A DNA stretch of 64,000 nucleotides from the NCBI RefSeq assembly GCF_004795835.1, contig NZ_CP039249.1:124001-188000 (forward strand), given 5' to 3'. The notes beneath the pieces were generated by a model. The model was given only the letters and a program-made list of their open reading frames with translations. It was not told where the DNA came from and ran no database searches. The stretch is from Sphingomonas sp. PAMC26645. Lineage in GTDB: Bacteria > Pseudomonadota > Alphaproteobacteria > Sphingomonadales > Sphingomonadaceae. Shown piece by piece: positions 35,965-43,846 of the stretch (within the stretch, counting starts at the first letter, position 1; each line of letters opens with the position of its first letter). Both the position numbers and the translations under genes were made by a program.

Positions 35965-36429
35965 TCAGGCGGAAACTTGAACGATCGCGTCGACCTCGAC
36001 AGCGGCGCCGAGCGGGAGGACAGGAACGCCGACTGCCGCGCGCGCATGCTTGCCGGCATCGCCGAACAGCGCAACCATCAAGTCCGAAGCGCCATTGGCG
36101 ACTTTCGCCTGGTCAGTGAAATCGCCGGTCGAGTTGACGAACACGCCAAGCTTCACGATCCGCTCGACGCGGCCGAGCGTGCCGAGTGCCGCCTTCATCT
36201 GTGCGACGAGCATCAGCCCGCAGAGCTTCGCCGCTTCCTGTGCGTCTTCGAGCGAGACGCCGTCTCCGACGCGACCGGTAACCAGCGCGCCGTCCTTGAA
36301 CGGTAGCTGGCCCGAGATATGGAGCATGCCGTTCGCCAGCACGGTCGGGACGTAGGACGCCACGGGTGCGGCGGCCTGCGGAAGGGTGAGGCCCAGCTCT
36401 TCGAGCTTGCGGTCGATACGATCGGTCAT
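35965..36429 (-). CDS. RidA family protein (enamine/imine deaminase-like)
   Basis: A 154-residue member of the longer RidA subgroup. VLANGMLHISGQLPFKDG near residue 30, VSLEDAQEAAKLCGLMLVAQMKAALG near 58, described here only as the helical core, and HARAAVGVPVLPLGAAVEVDAIVQV at the C-terminus are typical. The conserved Arg that gives imine hydrolysis in canonical RidA is likely the one in HARAAVGV. RidA removes reactive enamines from PLP enzymes; the exact role of this subgroup is less clear. Confidence 0.9.
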   Translation of the reverse strand: MTDRIDRKLEELGLTLPQAAAPVASYVPTVLANGMLHISGQLPFKDGALVTGRVGDGVSLEDAQEAAKLCGLMLVAQMKAALGTLGRVERIVKLGVFVNSTGDFTDQAKVANGASDLMVALFGDAGKHARAAVGVPVLPLGAAVEVDAIVQVSA

Positions 36430-36471
36430 GGAGGAGGTATCACCACAGCGGTGGGGGATGGGTCAAGGGGC

Positions 36472-36597
36472 CCCTTCTGCTCCCCTCCCTGGAAGGGAGG
36501 GGCCGGGGGTGGGTGGGCTTCCGCATTTGTCGGAACGGTTGCGACTGAAGCTGGCCTACCCACCCCCAACCCCTCCCTTTCAGGGAGGGGAGAATGC
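36472..36597. repeat. Paired CTCCC/GGGAG palindromes
   Basis: Left arm CTCCCCTCCCTGGAAGGGAG with a GGGGGTGGGTGGG tail pairs with the right arm CCCACCCCCAACCCCTCCC followed by TTTCAGGGAGGGGAG. The loop is about 50 bases. It lies between the RidA start and the HAD stop, on a stretch with no gene. Confidence 0.7.
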
Positions 36598-36621
36598 TGT
36601 GTTCGTGGTGACGTGGACGAC

Positions 36622-37248
36622 TCAGGCGTCCGCCGGCAAACCCGCTTCGAACCGTGCGGCGATCCAATCCGCCGCCTCGCGCCAGTCGTCGATCCGCGCA
36701 TGAGCCTCGGGCGCCTTCGGGACGCTCACCGCCAGCGTCGGCTCGGAGACCATGTGCAGCCGGTGCACCCCCGGGGCGTGCTTCGCGACCGACTCGTGAT
36801 GCACCGCCAGATCATCCACGAACACCGTGACCGGCGAGCCGTATTCTTCGACCAGCCGCGATACCGGCGTGCCCTTGCCGCCCTGGTTGCACTCAACACG
36901 GTGCGCGATGCCGAACTTCGCCAGTTGCTCGATCCGCGGCTGGCGGCATTCGTCCTGGAGGTTGGTGAGGATGACGATGTCCGCCACCTGTGCGAGCCGC
37001 TCCAGCGCCTCGACCGCATGCGGTACCAGCGTCTGGCGGTGCATCTCGCCGGGAAAGAACTCACCCAGCATCGCCCACATGTCCTCGCGCGACGGCGGCG
37101 GGCCACCGTCACGCCGCGTCATTGCGGTCGAGAAATCGCCGTGCTGGATCGCGAAATCGATGTCGTGGCGCTCGTCGAGCCAGACGCCGAAATGCTTGAC
37201 CATGTGCAGCAGCACTTCGTCGCAATCGCTGATCAGCAACGGCCTCAT
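36622..37248 (-). CDS. HAD-superfamily hydrolase
   Basis: A 208-residue HAD phosphatase-like protein. Motif I is LLISDCDEVLL with the nucleophile in DCDEV, motif II is the Thr in VILTNLQDE near residue 93, and the acidic metal pair is VTVFVDDLAVHH near residue 138. The cap is the helical region residues 20-80. Motif I has Cys-Asp where D-x-D is usual with x as a small residue, which still keeps both acids. Its start overlaps the DUF3572 stop by four bases. Confidence 0.82.
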   Translation of the reverse strand: MRPLLISDCDEVLLHMVKHFGVWLDERHDIDFAIQHGDFSTAMTRRDGGPPPSREDMWAMLGEFFPGEMHRQTLVPHAVEALERLAQVADIVILTNLQDECRQPRIEQLAKFGIAHRVECNQGGKGTPVSRLVEEYGSPVTVFVDDLAVHHESVAKHAPGVHRLHMVSEPTLAVSVPKAPEAHARIDDWREAADWIAARFEAGLPADA

Positions 37249-37529
37249 GCTTCAAATTCTCCCTGGTCCAGCTTGGCGTGTGCGCGGACGAGTGCCTCTG
37301 GCTTCACACCCAGCGACTCGGCGCAGGCAATCAGGTCCGGCTCATGGTTTTCGAGAAAGCCGAGCGCCGCCGACAGCACCGTCGGGTCGCTCGCCCGAGC
37401 GCGGAGGTCATGCGGCTCAAGGCCGGTCACCGACAGCAATCGCATAGCGCGATCGGGCTCGACCAGCGTCCATACCAACGCGCGCAGGGCGAGCGCTTCG
37501 GCGTCTTCGTTTGAATCACGGTCGCGCAT
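37245..37529 (-). CDS. DUF3572 family protein
   Basis: A 94-residue helical protein matching DUF3572, a family common in alphaproteobacteria next to divK and without a known role. Visible features are DAEALALRALVWTLVEPDRA and PTVLSAALGFLENHEPDL. It is divergent from divK, with 36 bases between the two starts, and overlaps the HAD gene by four bases. The conserved neighbourhood suggests a link to cell-cycle control, but this is inference only. Confidence 0.85.
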   Translation of the reverse strand: MRDRDSNEDAEALALRALVWTLVEPDRAMRLLSVTGLEPHDLRARASDPTVLSAALGFLENHEPDLIACAESLGVKPEALVRAHAKLDQGEFEA

Positions 37530-37565
37530 TGCCTATCGTGCCCTCTTTCCGGATAAGGTGCGGCG

Positions 37566-37928
37566 GTGACAAAGAAGGTGCTCGTTGTCGAGGACAACGA
37601 ACTCAACCTCAAACTATTCTGCGACCTGCTGCGCGCGCATCAGTTCGCCGTCGAACCCGTGCGGGACGGTCGCGAAGCCGTTGCGCGCGCTCGGGAATTC
37701 GTGCCCGACCTAATCATCATGGACATCCAAATGCCGCACGTCACCGGCTACGAGATCATCCTCGAACTGAAGGCGGACGAGGAGTTGAAGGCGATCCCGG
37801 TGATGGCGGTGACCGCGTATGCTGGGCGCGAGGACAAGGAGCGGATCCGGGCTGCGGGCGCGGACTCGTATGTGTCGAAGCCGATCAGCTTGGCGCGGTT
37901 CATGGATGCGGTCGGGGCGCTGATCTGA
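37566..37928 (+). CDS. divK: Single-domain response regulator DivK
   Basis: A 120-residue CheY-like receiver without output domain, as is DivK. Acidic residues EDNE near residue 9, phospho-acceptor Asp in LIIMDIQMPHVTG near residue 53, Thr in MAVTAYAG near 82 and Lys in YVSKPISL near 104 are all present. In Caulobacter, DivK couples the kinases DivJ and PleC to CckA and so controls polarity and replication timing. Divergent DUF3572 upstream is the usual neighbour. Confidence 0.93.
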   Translation: MTKKVLVVEDNELNLKLFCDLLRAHQFAVEPVRDGREAVARAREFVPDLIIMDIQMPHVTGYEIILELKADEELKAIPVMAVTAYAGREDKERIRAAGADSYVSKPISLARFMDAVGALI

Positions 37929-37997
37929 GGTGGGAACGAACGGACAGCCATCTACTCCGCCTGCACGTTGCTTAACCCGCACATTCCGTTGCCAACC

Positions 37998-38155
37998 CCC
38001 CAACCCCGTTCGTGCTAAGTAGAGACCGAGTAGCTCCGTCAGGAGCGTATCGAGGGCGCGTATCGAAGCATGGGTTCCGCGCGCCAACCTGTCCTTCGAT
38101 ACGCCCTCTCGATACGCCGCCTTCGGCGACTACTCGATGGCTACTCAGGACGAAC
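37998..38155. repeat. Long imperfect palindrome (CGTTCGTGC...ACGAACG family)
   Basis: Outer arms CGTTCGTGCTAAGTAG and CTACTCAGGACGAACG pair with inner arms GCGTATCGAGGGCGCGTATCGAAG-like and CTTCGATACGCCCTCTCGATACGC-like sequences, forming a long imperfect stem. The outer ends resemble the shorter element before rpoN at 47758. It occupies the 337-base gap between divK and rpmG together with a terminator hairpin; no gene is present. Confidence 0.65.
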
Positions 38156-38193
38156 GGGAGGGGGGACGAATCGAGGAGGGAATCACAAACGCC

Positions 38194-38223
38194 AAAAGCC
38201 GCGGGGGCTACCCCGCGGCTTTT
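38194..38223. terminator. Intrinsic terminator, bidirectional, after rpmG
   Basis: A perfect 13-base stem (AAAAGCCGCGGGG with CCCCGCGGCTTTT) closes a four-base loop. Read on the minus strand it ends in a T run 42 bases past the rpmG stop, so it should end the rpmG transcript. Symmetric A and T runs mean it could also stop transcripts coming from divK. Confidence 0.85.
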
Positions 38224-38265
38224 CGGATCTTCGCAATCAAACGACGGCTTGCACCGCCGACCGGA

Positions 38266-38433
38266 TTACTTGATCTTGGCTTCCTTGAACTCGACATGCT
38301 TGCGCACGACGGGATCGTATTTCGAGAAGGAGAGCTTCTCCGTCTTGGTACGGGGATTCTTCTTGGTGACGTAGAAGAAGCCGGTGTCAGCGGTGCTGAG
38401 CAGCTTGATCTTTACGGTGGTCGGCTTGGCCAT
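38266..38433 (-). CDS. rpmG: 50S ribosomal protein L33
   Basis: A 55-residue ribosomal protein on the minus strand: [20 protein letters not shown], then [20 protein letters not shown] and a basic end EFKEAKIK. Size, order of motifs and Lys content match L33. It lacks the CxxC pairs found in zinc-binding L33 forms, so this is the zinc-free type. It is followed by a strong intrinsic terminator. Confidence 0.95.
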   Translation of the reverse strand: MAKPTTVKIKLLSTADTGFFYVTKKNPRTKTEKLSFSKYDPVVRKHVEFKEAKIK

Positions 38434-38625
38434 GAGCCCAATTCCTATGGCTTGAAAATGCGAAAGCGGCGAACTGACGCCGCCGCTCCATCAGGGGCGG
38501 CGCATGGCGGACGCAGGGAGCGAAGTCAAGCTTTACCCTGTCGCTGCATGCCGAGACGCTTCATTTAACCCGCTATTCACTACCACAAGCGCATCATATC
38601 ATCAGATAAAGACAGGAGCGGGATC

Positions 38626-38958
38626 GTGGGGCAGGCGCTGGTTCGAATCGACGACATGATCGCGGTGAAAGCCGATCTCGCGGCGCGAATCGCGGCGATC
38701 GATGTCCGAGCGCCCTATTCCCGCCCTTGCGACATCGCCACCGAGATCGATGCGATCCGCGTGATCGCACATACCAACGGCCTCAACCCCGCGGTCACGG
38801 TCGCGCACTTCGTCGATTCCGCCCTGTCGCGCGGCGAGCATGGTGCGCTGGTACATGGCTGGCTGTCGATCCTGCGCGATGCGGTCGGGTGCGAGCGGCA
38901 GGACGTCCAGGCGTGCCACGCGTTCGCCGCGGCGTGTTCGGTGCGCCTTGCGGGATAA
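38626..38958 (+). CDS. Hypothetical protein, 110 residues
   Basis: Starts at GTG seven bases after AGGAG and ends four bases before the next gene, so the two are likely co-transcribed. The protein appears all-helical and soluble (AVKADLAARIAAID, DIATEIDAIRVIAHTNGLNP, GALVHGWLSILRDAVG). Three cysteines occur (two late in VGCERQDVQACHAF). No family is recognised. Codon use and the ribosome-binding site support it as real. Confidence 0.65.
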   Translation: MGQALVRIDDMIAVKADLAARIAAIDVRAPYSRPCDIATEIDAIRVIAHTNGLNPAVTVAHFVDSALSRGEHGALVHGWLSILRDAVGCERQDVQACHAFAAACSVRLAG

Positions 38959-38961
38959 TTC

Positions 38962-39528
38962 ATGGACGCGTTGATGGCAGCGCTGGTCGCGGCGGCGCTC
39001 GCACAGGTCGGCGATCGAACGGCGTGGCTCGCAGCGATCCTGTCGGACCGATACCGAAAGCCGGGTCTTGTGATCGCGATGGCGGCGCTGGCGTTGTTCG
39101 CGGCGAGCGGCTTGGCGGCGGCGCTCGGCGCGGTGATCGGGCCGAAGCTTGCCCCCAATGCGCAACAACTGATGCTCGCGCTCGCATTGCTGTTGCAGGG
39201 TGGTGGATCGTTCTTTCCGGCCAGGGCACCCGAGCGGCTGGATCGCTGGAAGATCGGCGCGATCGCCACTACCGCGCTCGGCCTGTTCATCCTGGCTTTC
39301 GGCGACGGCGTTCAGTTCATCGTCCTGACGCTTGCCGCGCGGACGCCCGTCCCGGCCCTCGCGGCGATCGGCGCGACGATCGGCTCGCTGGTGGTGATCG
39401 TCCCCGCGGCGCTGATGGGCGAGGCCGCGTGGCTTAGACTGCCGCTCAAGCCGTTGCGCATCGCCATCGGCACCGTGTTCCTGATCTTCGGTATCGTCCT
39501 GGCGCTTGGCGCACTACGCTTGGTCTGA
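38962..39528 (+). CDS. TMEM165/GDT1-like membrane protein with degenerate motifs
   Basis: A 188-residue, six-helix protein with the two-fold repeat of the UPF0016/GDT1 family. The family has the pattern E-x-G-D-K/R-T/S in both halves. Here the first is AQVGDRTAW (Gln15 for Glu, Asp18 kept) and the second AFGDGVQF (Ala112 for Glu, Gly116 for Lys). GDT1 proteins exchange Mn2+ or Ca2+ for protons and need those acids. The protein is probably related but may have another or no transport activity. It follows a hypothetical gene by three bases. Confidence 0.75.
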   Translation: MDALMAALVAAALAQVGDRTAWLAAILSDRYRKPGLVIAMAALALFAASGLAAALGAVIGPKLAPNAQQLMLALALLLQGGGSFFPARAPERLDRWKIGAIATTALGLFILAFGDGVQFIVLTLAARTPVPALAAIGATIGSLVVIVPAALMGEAAWLRLPLKPLRIAIGTVFLIFGIVLALGALRLV

Positions 39529-39589
39529 CGGCCGGGAGCAAGTGTGCGTTCGGATCGTTCACGCGACGACCTTCCAACGGGAGCTAAAC

Positions 39590-40087
39590 ATGGCCGAGAT
39601 CAACCCTGCTCTCGACACGCCGACCGACCTGCCGAGCAACAGCACCAAGTCGGTCGCCGACGCGCTGAACGCCGCGCTCGCCGATTGCTATGCGCTGTAT
39701 CTCAAGACCAAGAATTTCCACTGGCACATGTCGGGGCCGCATTTCCGGGATTACCACCTGCTGCTCGACGACCAGTCCGCGCAGATAATCGGCGTGACCG
39801 ACGCGATCGCCGAGCGCGTGCGCAAGACCGGCAACACCACGCTGCGCTCGATCGGCGACATCTCGCGGCACCAGACGATCGCGGACAACGACATGGCGTT
39901 CGTCGGCCCAACCGAGATGCTCGCCGAACTGCGCGAGGACAATCTGAAGCTCGTCGAACAGTTCCGCATCGTCAAGGACGCCGCCGACGCCGCCAAGGAC
40001 AACGCGACGAGTGGTATCGTCGACGAATGGACCGATCATGCCGAAGAGCGTGCGTGGTTCCTGTTCGAGGCGAGCCGCAAGGGTTGA
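39590..40087 (+). CDS. dps: Dps family ferritin-like DNA protection protein
   Basis: A 165-residue four-helix bundle that stores iron and protects DNA during oxidative stress or starvation. The ferroxidase ligands are complete with E. coli spacing: His44, His56 and Asp60 (NFHWHMSG, DYHLLLD), then Asp71 and Glu75 (VTDAIAERV). The start is ATG 39590, preceded by GGGAG at a good distance. It stands alone after the GDT1-like gene and is likely under stress control, though no operator was found. Confidence 0.95.
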   Translation: MAEINPALDTPTDLPSNSTKSVADALNAALADCYALYLKTKNFHWHMSGPHFRDYHLLLDDQSAQIIGVTDAIAERVRKTGNTTLRSIGDISRHQTIADNDMAFVGPTEMLAELREDNLKLVEQFRIVKDAADAAKDNATSGIVDEWTDHAEERAWFLFEASRKG

Positions 40088-40099
40088 GAACGGCCGTAG

Positions 40100-40135
40100 C
40101 CTCAATCCTCCCCCGCAAGGGGAGGATTGTGAGGC
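40100..40135. repeat. Single hairpin of the CTCCC family after dps
   Basis: CAATCCTCCCC and GGGGAGGATTG form a perfect 11-base stem around CGCAA. The outer bases GCC and GGC extend it with a bulge. It begins 12 bases past the dps stop and may stabilise or end that message; there is no T run, so it is not called a standard terminator. It looks like one half of a paired repeat. Confidence 0.6.
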
Positions 40136-40253
40136 CACTCCACCCTCAACTGCTCGGCAACTTTCAAAACTGCGGATTGACCGTCGCCGGGGCCGCCCGC
40201 CGGCGGTCGTTTCGCCTCTGCATCCCTTCGGGCGGCAGGTGCGTTTACCGACA

Positions 40254-41846
40254 ATGCACGCATTCGCCGCCCTGCTCGATTCGCTCACCTACACCCGGTC
40301 GCGTAACGCCAAGCTGAAGCTGATCGCGGATTACCTGCGCGCGACGCCCGACCCGGACCGGGGCTGGGCGATGGCGGCGCTAACCGGCGATCTCGATCTC
40401 AAGGGCGTGAAGTCCGCGGTGATCCGCGGACTGATCGAAGAGCGCGTCGATCCGGTGCTGTTCCGGATGAGCCGCGATTATGTCGGCGATACTGCGGAGA
40501 CGGTGGCGTTGCTCTGGCCCGAGCCGACGGTTCCGGTCGACCCCACCCCCTTGTCGATTACCGACGTCGTCGAGCGGCTGGCGGCATTGTCGCGGGCCGA
40601 TGCGCCGGGTGCGCTGGCGGACATGCTCGACCGATCCGATGCCGAGGAGCGGTTCGCGCTACTCAAGATGGCGACCGGCGCGTTGCGGATCGGCGTGTCG
40701 GCGCGGTTGGCGAAGACGGCGCTGGCGGATGCGTTCGGGCTCGACGTCGATGCGGTCGAGGAGGTCTGGCACGGGCTCGATGCGCCGTATCCGAGCCTGT
40801 TCGCCTGGGCGGAGGGAACCGGAGAGCAGCCGACGCCGGCGGACGTCCCCGTATTTCGGCCGTTCATGCTCGCGCACGGACTCGAAGACCTGCGCGTCGA
40901 TCTCACCGACTATGCCGCCGAGTGGAAATGGGACGGCATCCGCGTCCAGATCGTCCATGTCGCGGGAGAGACACGGCTTTACAGCCGGACCGGCGACGAC
41001 GTGACGGACAGCTTCCCCGAGATCGCGGCTGCGTTCCGGACGCCGGGGACGGTCGACGGCGAACTTTTAGTGAAGGGCGAGCATCAGGGCGGGACACTGG
41101 AGGATGGCGGCGGAGCGGCGAGCTTCAACGCGTTGCAGCAAAGGCTTGGGCGCAAGACTGTGTCGGCCAAGATGCTGGCGGACTATCCCGCGTTCGTGCG
41201 GCTCTATGATCTGCTGATCAATGGCGACGAGGATCTGCGCGCGCTGTCCTGGACCGAGCGGCGGAAGCGGTTGGAGGCGTTCGTGCCGCAGCTGGATCCC
41301 GAGCGGTTCGATCTGAGCGCGGTGATCGAGGCGGACGACTTCACCGCGCTGGAGGCGATTCGCGCGACCTCGCGCGACGCGGCTATCGAGGGCGTGATGC
41401 TCAAGCGCCGCGATTCGCCGTATGTCGGCGGTCGGCGTGCCGGGCTCTGGTATAAATGGAAGCGCGATCCGCTGACCGCCGATTGCGTGATGATGTACGC
41501 GCAGCGTGGGTCGGGGCGGCGATCGTCCTATTATTCGGATTACACGTTCGGTTGCTGGACCGAGGAGGGGGAGCTGCTTCCGGTCGGGAAGGCGTATTCG
41601 GGGATCACCGACGAAGAGCTCAAGATGCTCGACAGTTTCGTTCGCAATCACACGCAGAACCGGTTCGGCCCGGTGCGCGAGGTGGAGAAGACGCTGGTGC
41701 TCGAGATCGCGTTCGATTCGCTGCACGGCTCGAAGCGCCACAAATCAGGGGTGGCGATGCGCTTTCCCCGGATCGCGCGGATCCGGACGGACAAGCCCGC
41801 GGCGGAGGCGGACCGGATCGAGACGCTCAAGCGGATGATTACGTAA
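40254..41846 (+). CDS. ATP-dependent DNA ligase of the ligase-associated DNA damage response set
   Basis: A 530-residue ligase. Residues 1-200 are the helical DNA-binding domain, followed by the nucleotidyltransferase domain. Lys225 in AEWKWDGIRVQI is the AMP-accepting lysine (KxDG), TVDGELL is motif III, IEGVMLKRRDSPYV is motif IV and GLWYKWKRD is motif V; an OB domain follows (TFGCWTEEGELLPVG). It seals nicks with ATP, unlike the essential NAD ligase LigA. This type belongs to a set with an MBL exonuclease, an Lhr helicase and PdeM, all found farther along in this window. The start is the only ATG near the domain. Confidence 0.92.
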   Translation: MHAFAALLDSLTYTRSRNAKLKLIADYLRATPDPDRGWAMAALTGDLDLKGVKSAVIRGLIEERVDPVLFRMSRDYVGDTAETVALLWPEPTVPVDPTPLSITDVVERLAALSRADAPGALADMLDRSDAEERFALLKMATGALRIGVSARLAKTALADAFGLDVDAVEEVWHGLDAPYPSLFAWAEGTGEQPTPADVPVFRPFMLAHGLEDLRVDLTDYAAEWKWDGIRVQIVHVAGETRLYSRTGDDVTDSFPEIAAAFRTPGTVDGELLVKGEHQGGTLEDGGGAASFNALQQRLGRKTVSAKMLADYPAFVRLYDLLINGDEDLRALSWTERRKRLEAFVPQLDPERFDLSAVIEADDFTALEAIRATSRDAAIEGVMLKRRDSPYVGGRRAGLWYKWKRDPLTADCVMMYAQRGSGRRSSYYSDYTFGCWTEEGELLPVGKAYSGITDEELKMLDSFVRNHTQNRFGPVREVEKTLVLEIAFDSLHGSKRHKSGVAMRFPRIARIRTDKPAAEADRIETLKRMIT

Positions 41847-41916
41847 TCGGCACGTCATGGAAGTGCGCGGCCGGGCCGGGTATTCATCCGGTCTTGGTAC
41901 GAGTCAGGACGATCCA

Positions 41917-42690
41917 GTGAAAAGTTCGAAACATCCTCGCACGGTAGCGGCACGACGCTGGCGGCGCGGCGCGTGGGTGACTGCTATAATATCCGCGATC
42001 GTCGTGCTGTTCGTCTACCTCGCGGGCTATTTCGACCGCGATCCGGTGCATGTGTATCCGGCGATCGGCGTGCACGCGTCGGGACCGCCGCCGATCGCGG
42101 TGGTGAACTTCTCAGGCGACATGGGGCTGCGGTTCCTGCTCGGCGCGTCGACCTCGCGGAGACTGACCGAGCACGGCATCCCGGTCGTCGGGATCACCAC
42201 GCCAGCGTTGTTCGCGCATCGTGTCACGCGTCACGAGCTCGATGCGATCATCGCGGATGGCGTGCGGACGGCGCTCTCGCGGACCGGGGCGAAGCGGATC
42301 GTCGTGATGGGGCAGTCCTATGGCGCGGATATCGTCCAGACCGGACTCGCCAACCTGCCCGCGGACTTGCGACCACACGTTGCCGCGATCGTGCTGATCC
42401 TGCCGGGTAACACGGTGTTCTATCGCGCGGATCCGTCCAGCCTGCTCTACGATCACGGCACGCCCGACAGCATGGGCGCGACGACCGGCAATCGGCTGAC
42501 CTGGGCACCGGTGACGTGCATCTATGGGCTGGAGGAGACGGACAGCCTGTGTCCGCTGCTGACGACCGCGAACGCGCGGAAAGTCGGGATGCCGGGGGGG
42601 CATAATATCCATCACGATGCGGATGGGTTGCTGCGGCATGTGCTGGCGGCGATCCGTGCGGTCGCGCCGGGGGCTGGACGGGGGTTCTAG
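41917..42690 (+). CDS. AcvB/VirJ-like periplasmic hydrolase
   Basis: A 257-residue protein that starts at GTG seven bases after AGGA. One transmembrane or signal-anchor helix (AWVTAIISAIVVLFVYLAGYF) is followed by an alpha/beta hydrolase with nucleophile motif VVMGQSYGADIVQTGL. NFSGDMGLRFLLG, ALSRTGAKRIVVMGQS and CIYGLEETDSLCP match the VirJ and AcvB C-terminal domain of Agrobacterium, which hydrolyses lysyl-phosphatidylglycerol. This protein lacks the N-terminal half of AcvB and is VirJ-sized. The acid and His are likely Asp in EETDS and His in GGHNIHHD. Confidence 0.85.
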   Translation: MKSSKHPRTVAARRWRRGAWVTAIISAIVVLFVYLAGYFDRDPVHVYPAIGVHASGPPPIAVVNFSGDMGLRFLLGASTSRRLTEHGIPVVGITTPALFAHRVTRHELDAIIADGVRTALSRTGAKRIVVMGQSYGADIVQTGLANLPADLRPHVAAIVLILPGNTVFYRADPSSLLYDHGTPDSMGATTGNRLTWAPVTCIYGLEETDSLCPLLTTANARKVGMPGGHNIHHDADGLLRHVLAAIRAVAPGAGRGF

Positions 42691-42748
42691 CGGAATTCAC
42701 CATCTACGAAGCGACCCCCTCCAGAAAGGCGCGCCTGACTACGCCCTT

Positions 42749-42830
42749 CGTCATCCTAATGAAAGTCAGGATCCGGGGTAAAACAGGATAGCTCTGGTGG
42801 CTCTGGATCCTGACTTTCGTCAGGATGACG
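42749..42830. repeat. Inverted repeat (TCATCCT...AGGATGA family)
   Basis: CGTCATCCTAATGAAAGTCAGGATCC and its near complement GGATCCTGACTTTCGTCAGGATGACG, each 26 bases, face each other across 30 bases with mismatches at two positions. Together with the next palindrome it makes up the 291-base gap between the VirJ-like gene and the convergent glutaminyl cyclase gene. Confidence 0.75.
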
Positions 42831-42887
42831 GAACTCTGATTGCAGCGGTTGAAGACTGCGTTCACGAGACGGCCGGCGACCCTCCAT

Positions 42888-42943
42888 GTTCTCCTGCGAA
42901 GGCGGGAGTCCAGTCTGGGCTCCCGCCTTCGCGGAAGAACAAG
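42888..42943. repeat. Palindromic repeat of the GCGAAGGCGGG family
   Basis: GTTCTCCTGCGAAGGCGGGA and TCCCGCCTTCGCGGAAGAAC pair around TCCAGTCTGGG, which is itself near-palindromic. It is closest in sequence to the copies near 18141 and 62301 (short-loop form). Confidence 0.75.
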
Positions 42944-42981
42944 TCGGGGTGCGGTGTCGGTGGCCCGGACTCGCTCGCCGA

Positions 42982-43815
42982 CTATTGCGGCTTCGCGGCG
43001 ATCTTTATCTCGAAGAGCGTCGGCCAGTATTTGCCCGTCACGAACAGCCGGTCGGCCTTCGCGTCCCAGGCAATACCGTTGAGCACCGCTTCGGGATCGG
43101 TCGCGGCGATCTCGGCAACCAGCGGGCGGAGGTCGATGACCGCGATCACCTTGCCGGAGGCGGGATCGATGCGGACGAGGAAGCCGGTGTGCCATACGTT
43201 GGCGAGCAGCGCGCCATGGACATATTCGAGCTCGTTGATGTCTCGCAACGGGCGACCGTCGATCGTCACCGCCACGCGCTTGCGTTCGGCCAGAGTGAGC
43301 GGATCGCGGACGATGATGTCGGGGCTGCCATCGGACTGGAGCAGCGAGACGCCGTCGCTGGTCAGGCCCCAGCCTTCGCCGGTGTAGCGGTTCTGCCCCT
43401 TGGGCTTGAGCGTGCGGACGTCCCAGCGGTGCGCGATGCCGTCATGCCAGGTGAGGCTGACGAGCTGGTCCTTCCACAGTGCAAGGCCTTCGCCGAACTG
43501 TGCGGGGTCGATTCGCACCTTGGCAAGGATCTTGCCGTCCTTGAGCGAGACGCGGCGGACGTCGGATTGCCGCTCCTGCCCCGTGCTCTCGTACAGCGCA
43601 CCGTCGTGCCAGAGCAGGCCTTCGGTGAATGCCGTGCGATCGTGCGGGTAGCGCGCGACGATCGTCGCCGAGAACACCGGCACGCGGGTCGGCTCGCGCG
43701 GAGCTGAGACAGCATTCTGCCCGGCCTGCGCCGCGGACGACAGCGAAGACGATGAAACGAGAACGGCCGGTCCCGCCAAAGCGAAACCGGCCGCAATCAT
43801 TATCCTACCGAACAC
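42982..43815 (-). CDS. Glutaminyl-peptide cyclotransferase
   Basis: A 277-residue exported beta-propeller enzyme. The signal peptide is IMIAAGFALAGPAVLVSSSS. The glutamine cyclotransferase domain begins with RYPHDRTAFTEGLLWHDGALYESTG-like repeats; the marked segments are AFTEGLLWHDGALYESTG, INELEYVHGALLANVWHT and LNGIAWDAKADRLFVTGKYW, the usual C-terminal signature. It converts N-terminal glutamine into pyroglutamate on secreted proteins. It lies downstream of the cold-shock gene by 31 bases on the same strand. Confidence 0.92.
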   Translation of the reverse strand: MFGRIMIAAGFALAGPAVLVSSSSLSSAAQAGQNAVSAPREPTRVPVFSATIVARYPHDRTAFTEGLLWHDGALYESTGQERQSDVRRVSLKDGKILAKVRIDPAQFGEGLALWKDQLVSLTWHDGIAHRWDVRTLKPKGQNRYTGEGWGLTSDGVSLLQSDGSPDIIVRDPLTLAERKRVAVTIDGRPLRDINELEYVHGALLANVWHTGFLVRIDPASGKVIAVIDLRPLVAEIAATDPEAVLNGIAWDAKADRLFVTGKYWPTLFEIKIAAKPQ

Positions 43816-43846
43816 GGTACGATCAGCGTTCTGGGTCAGACAGCTA

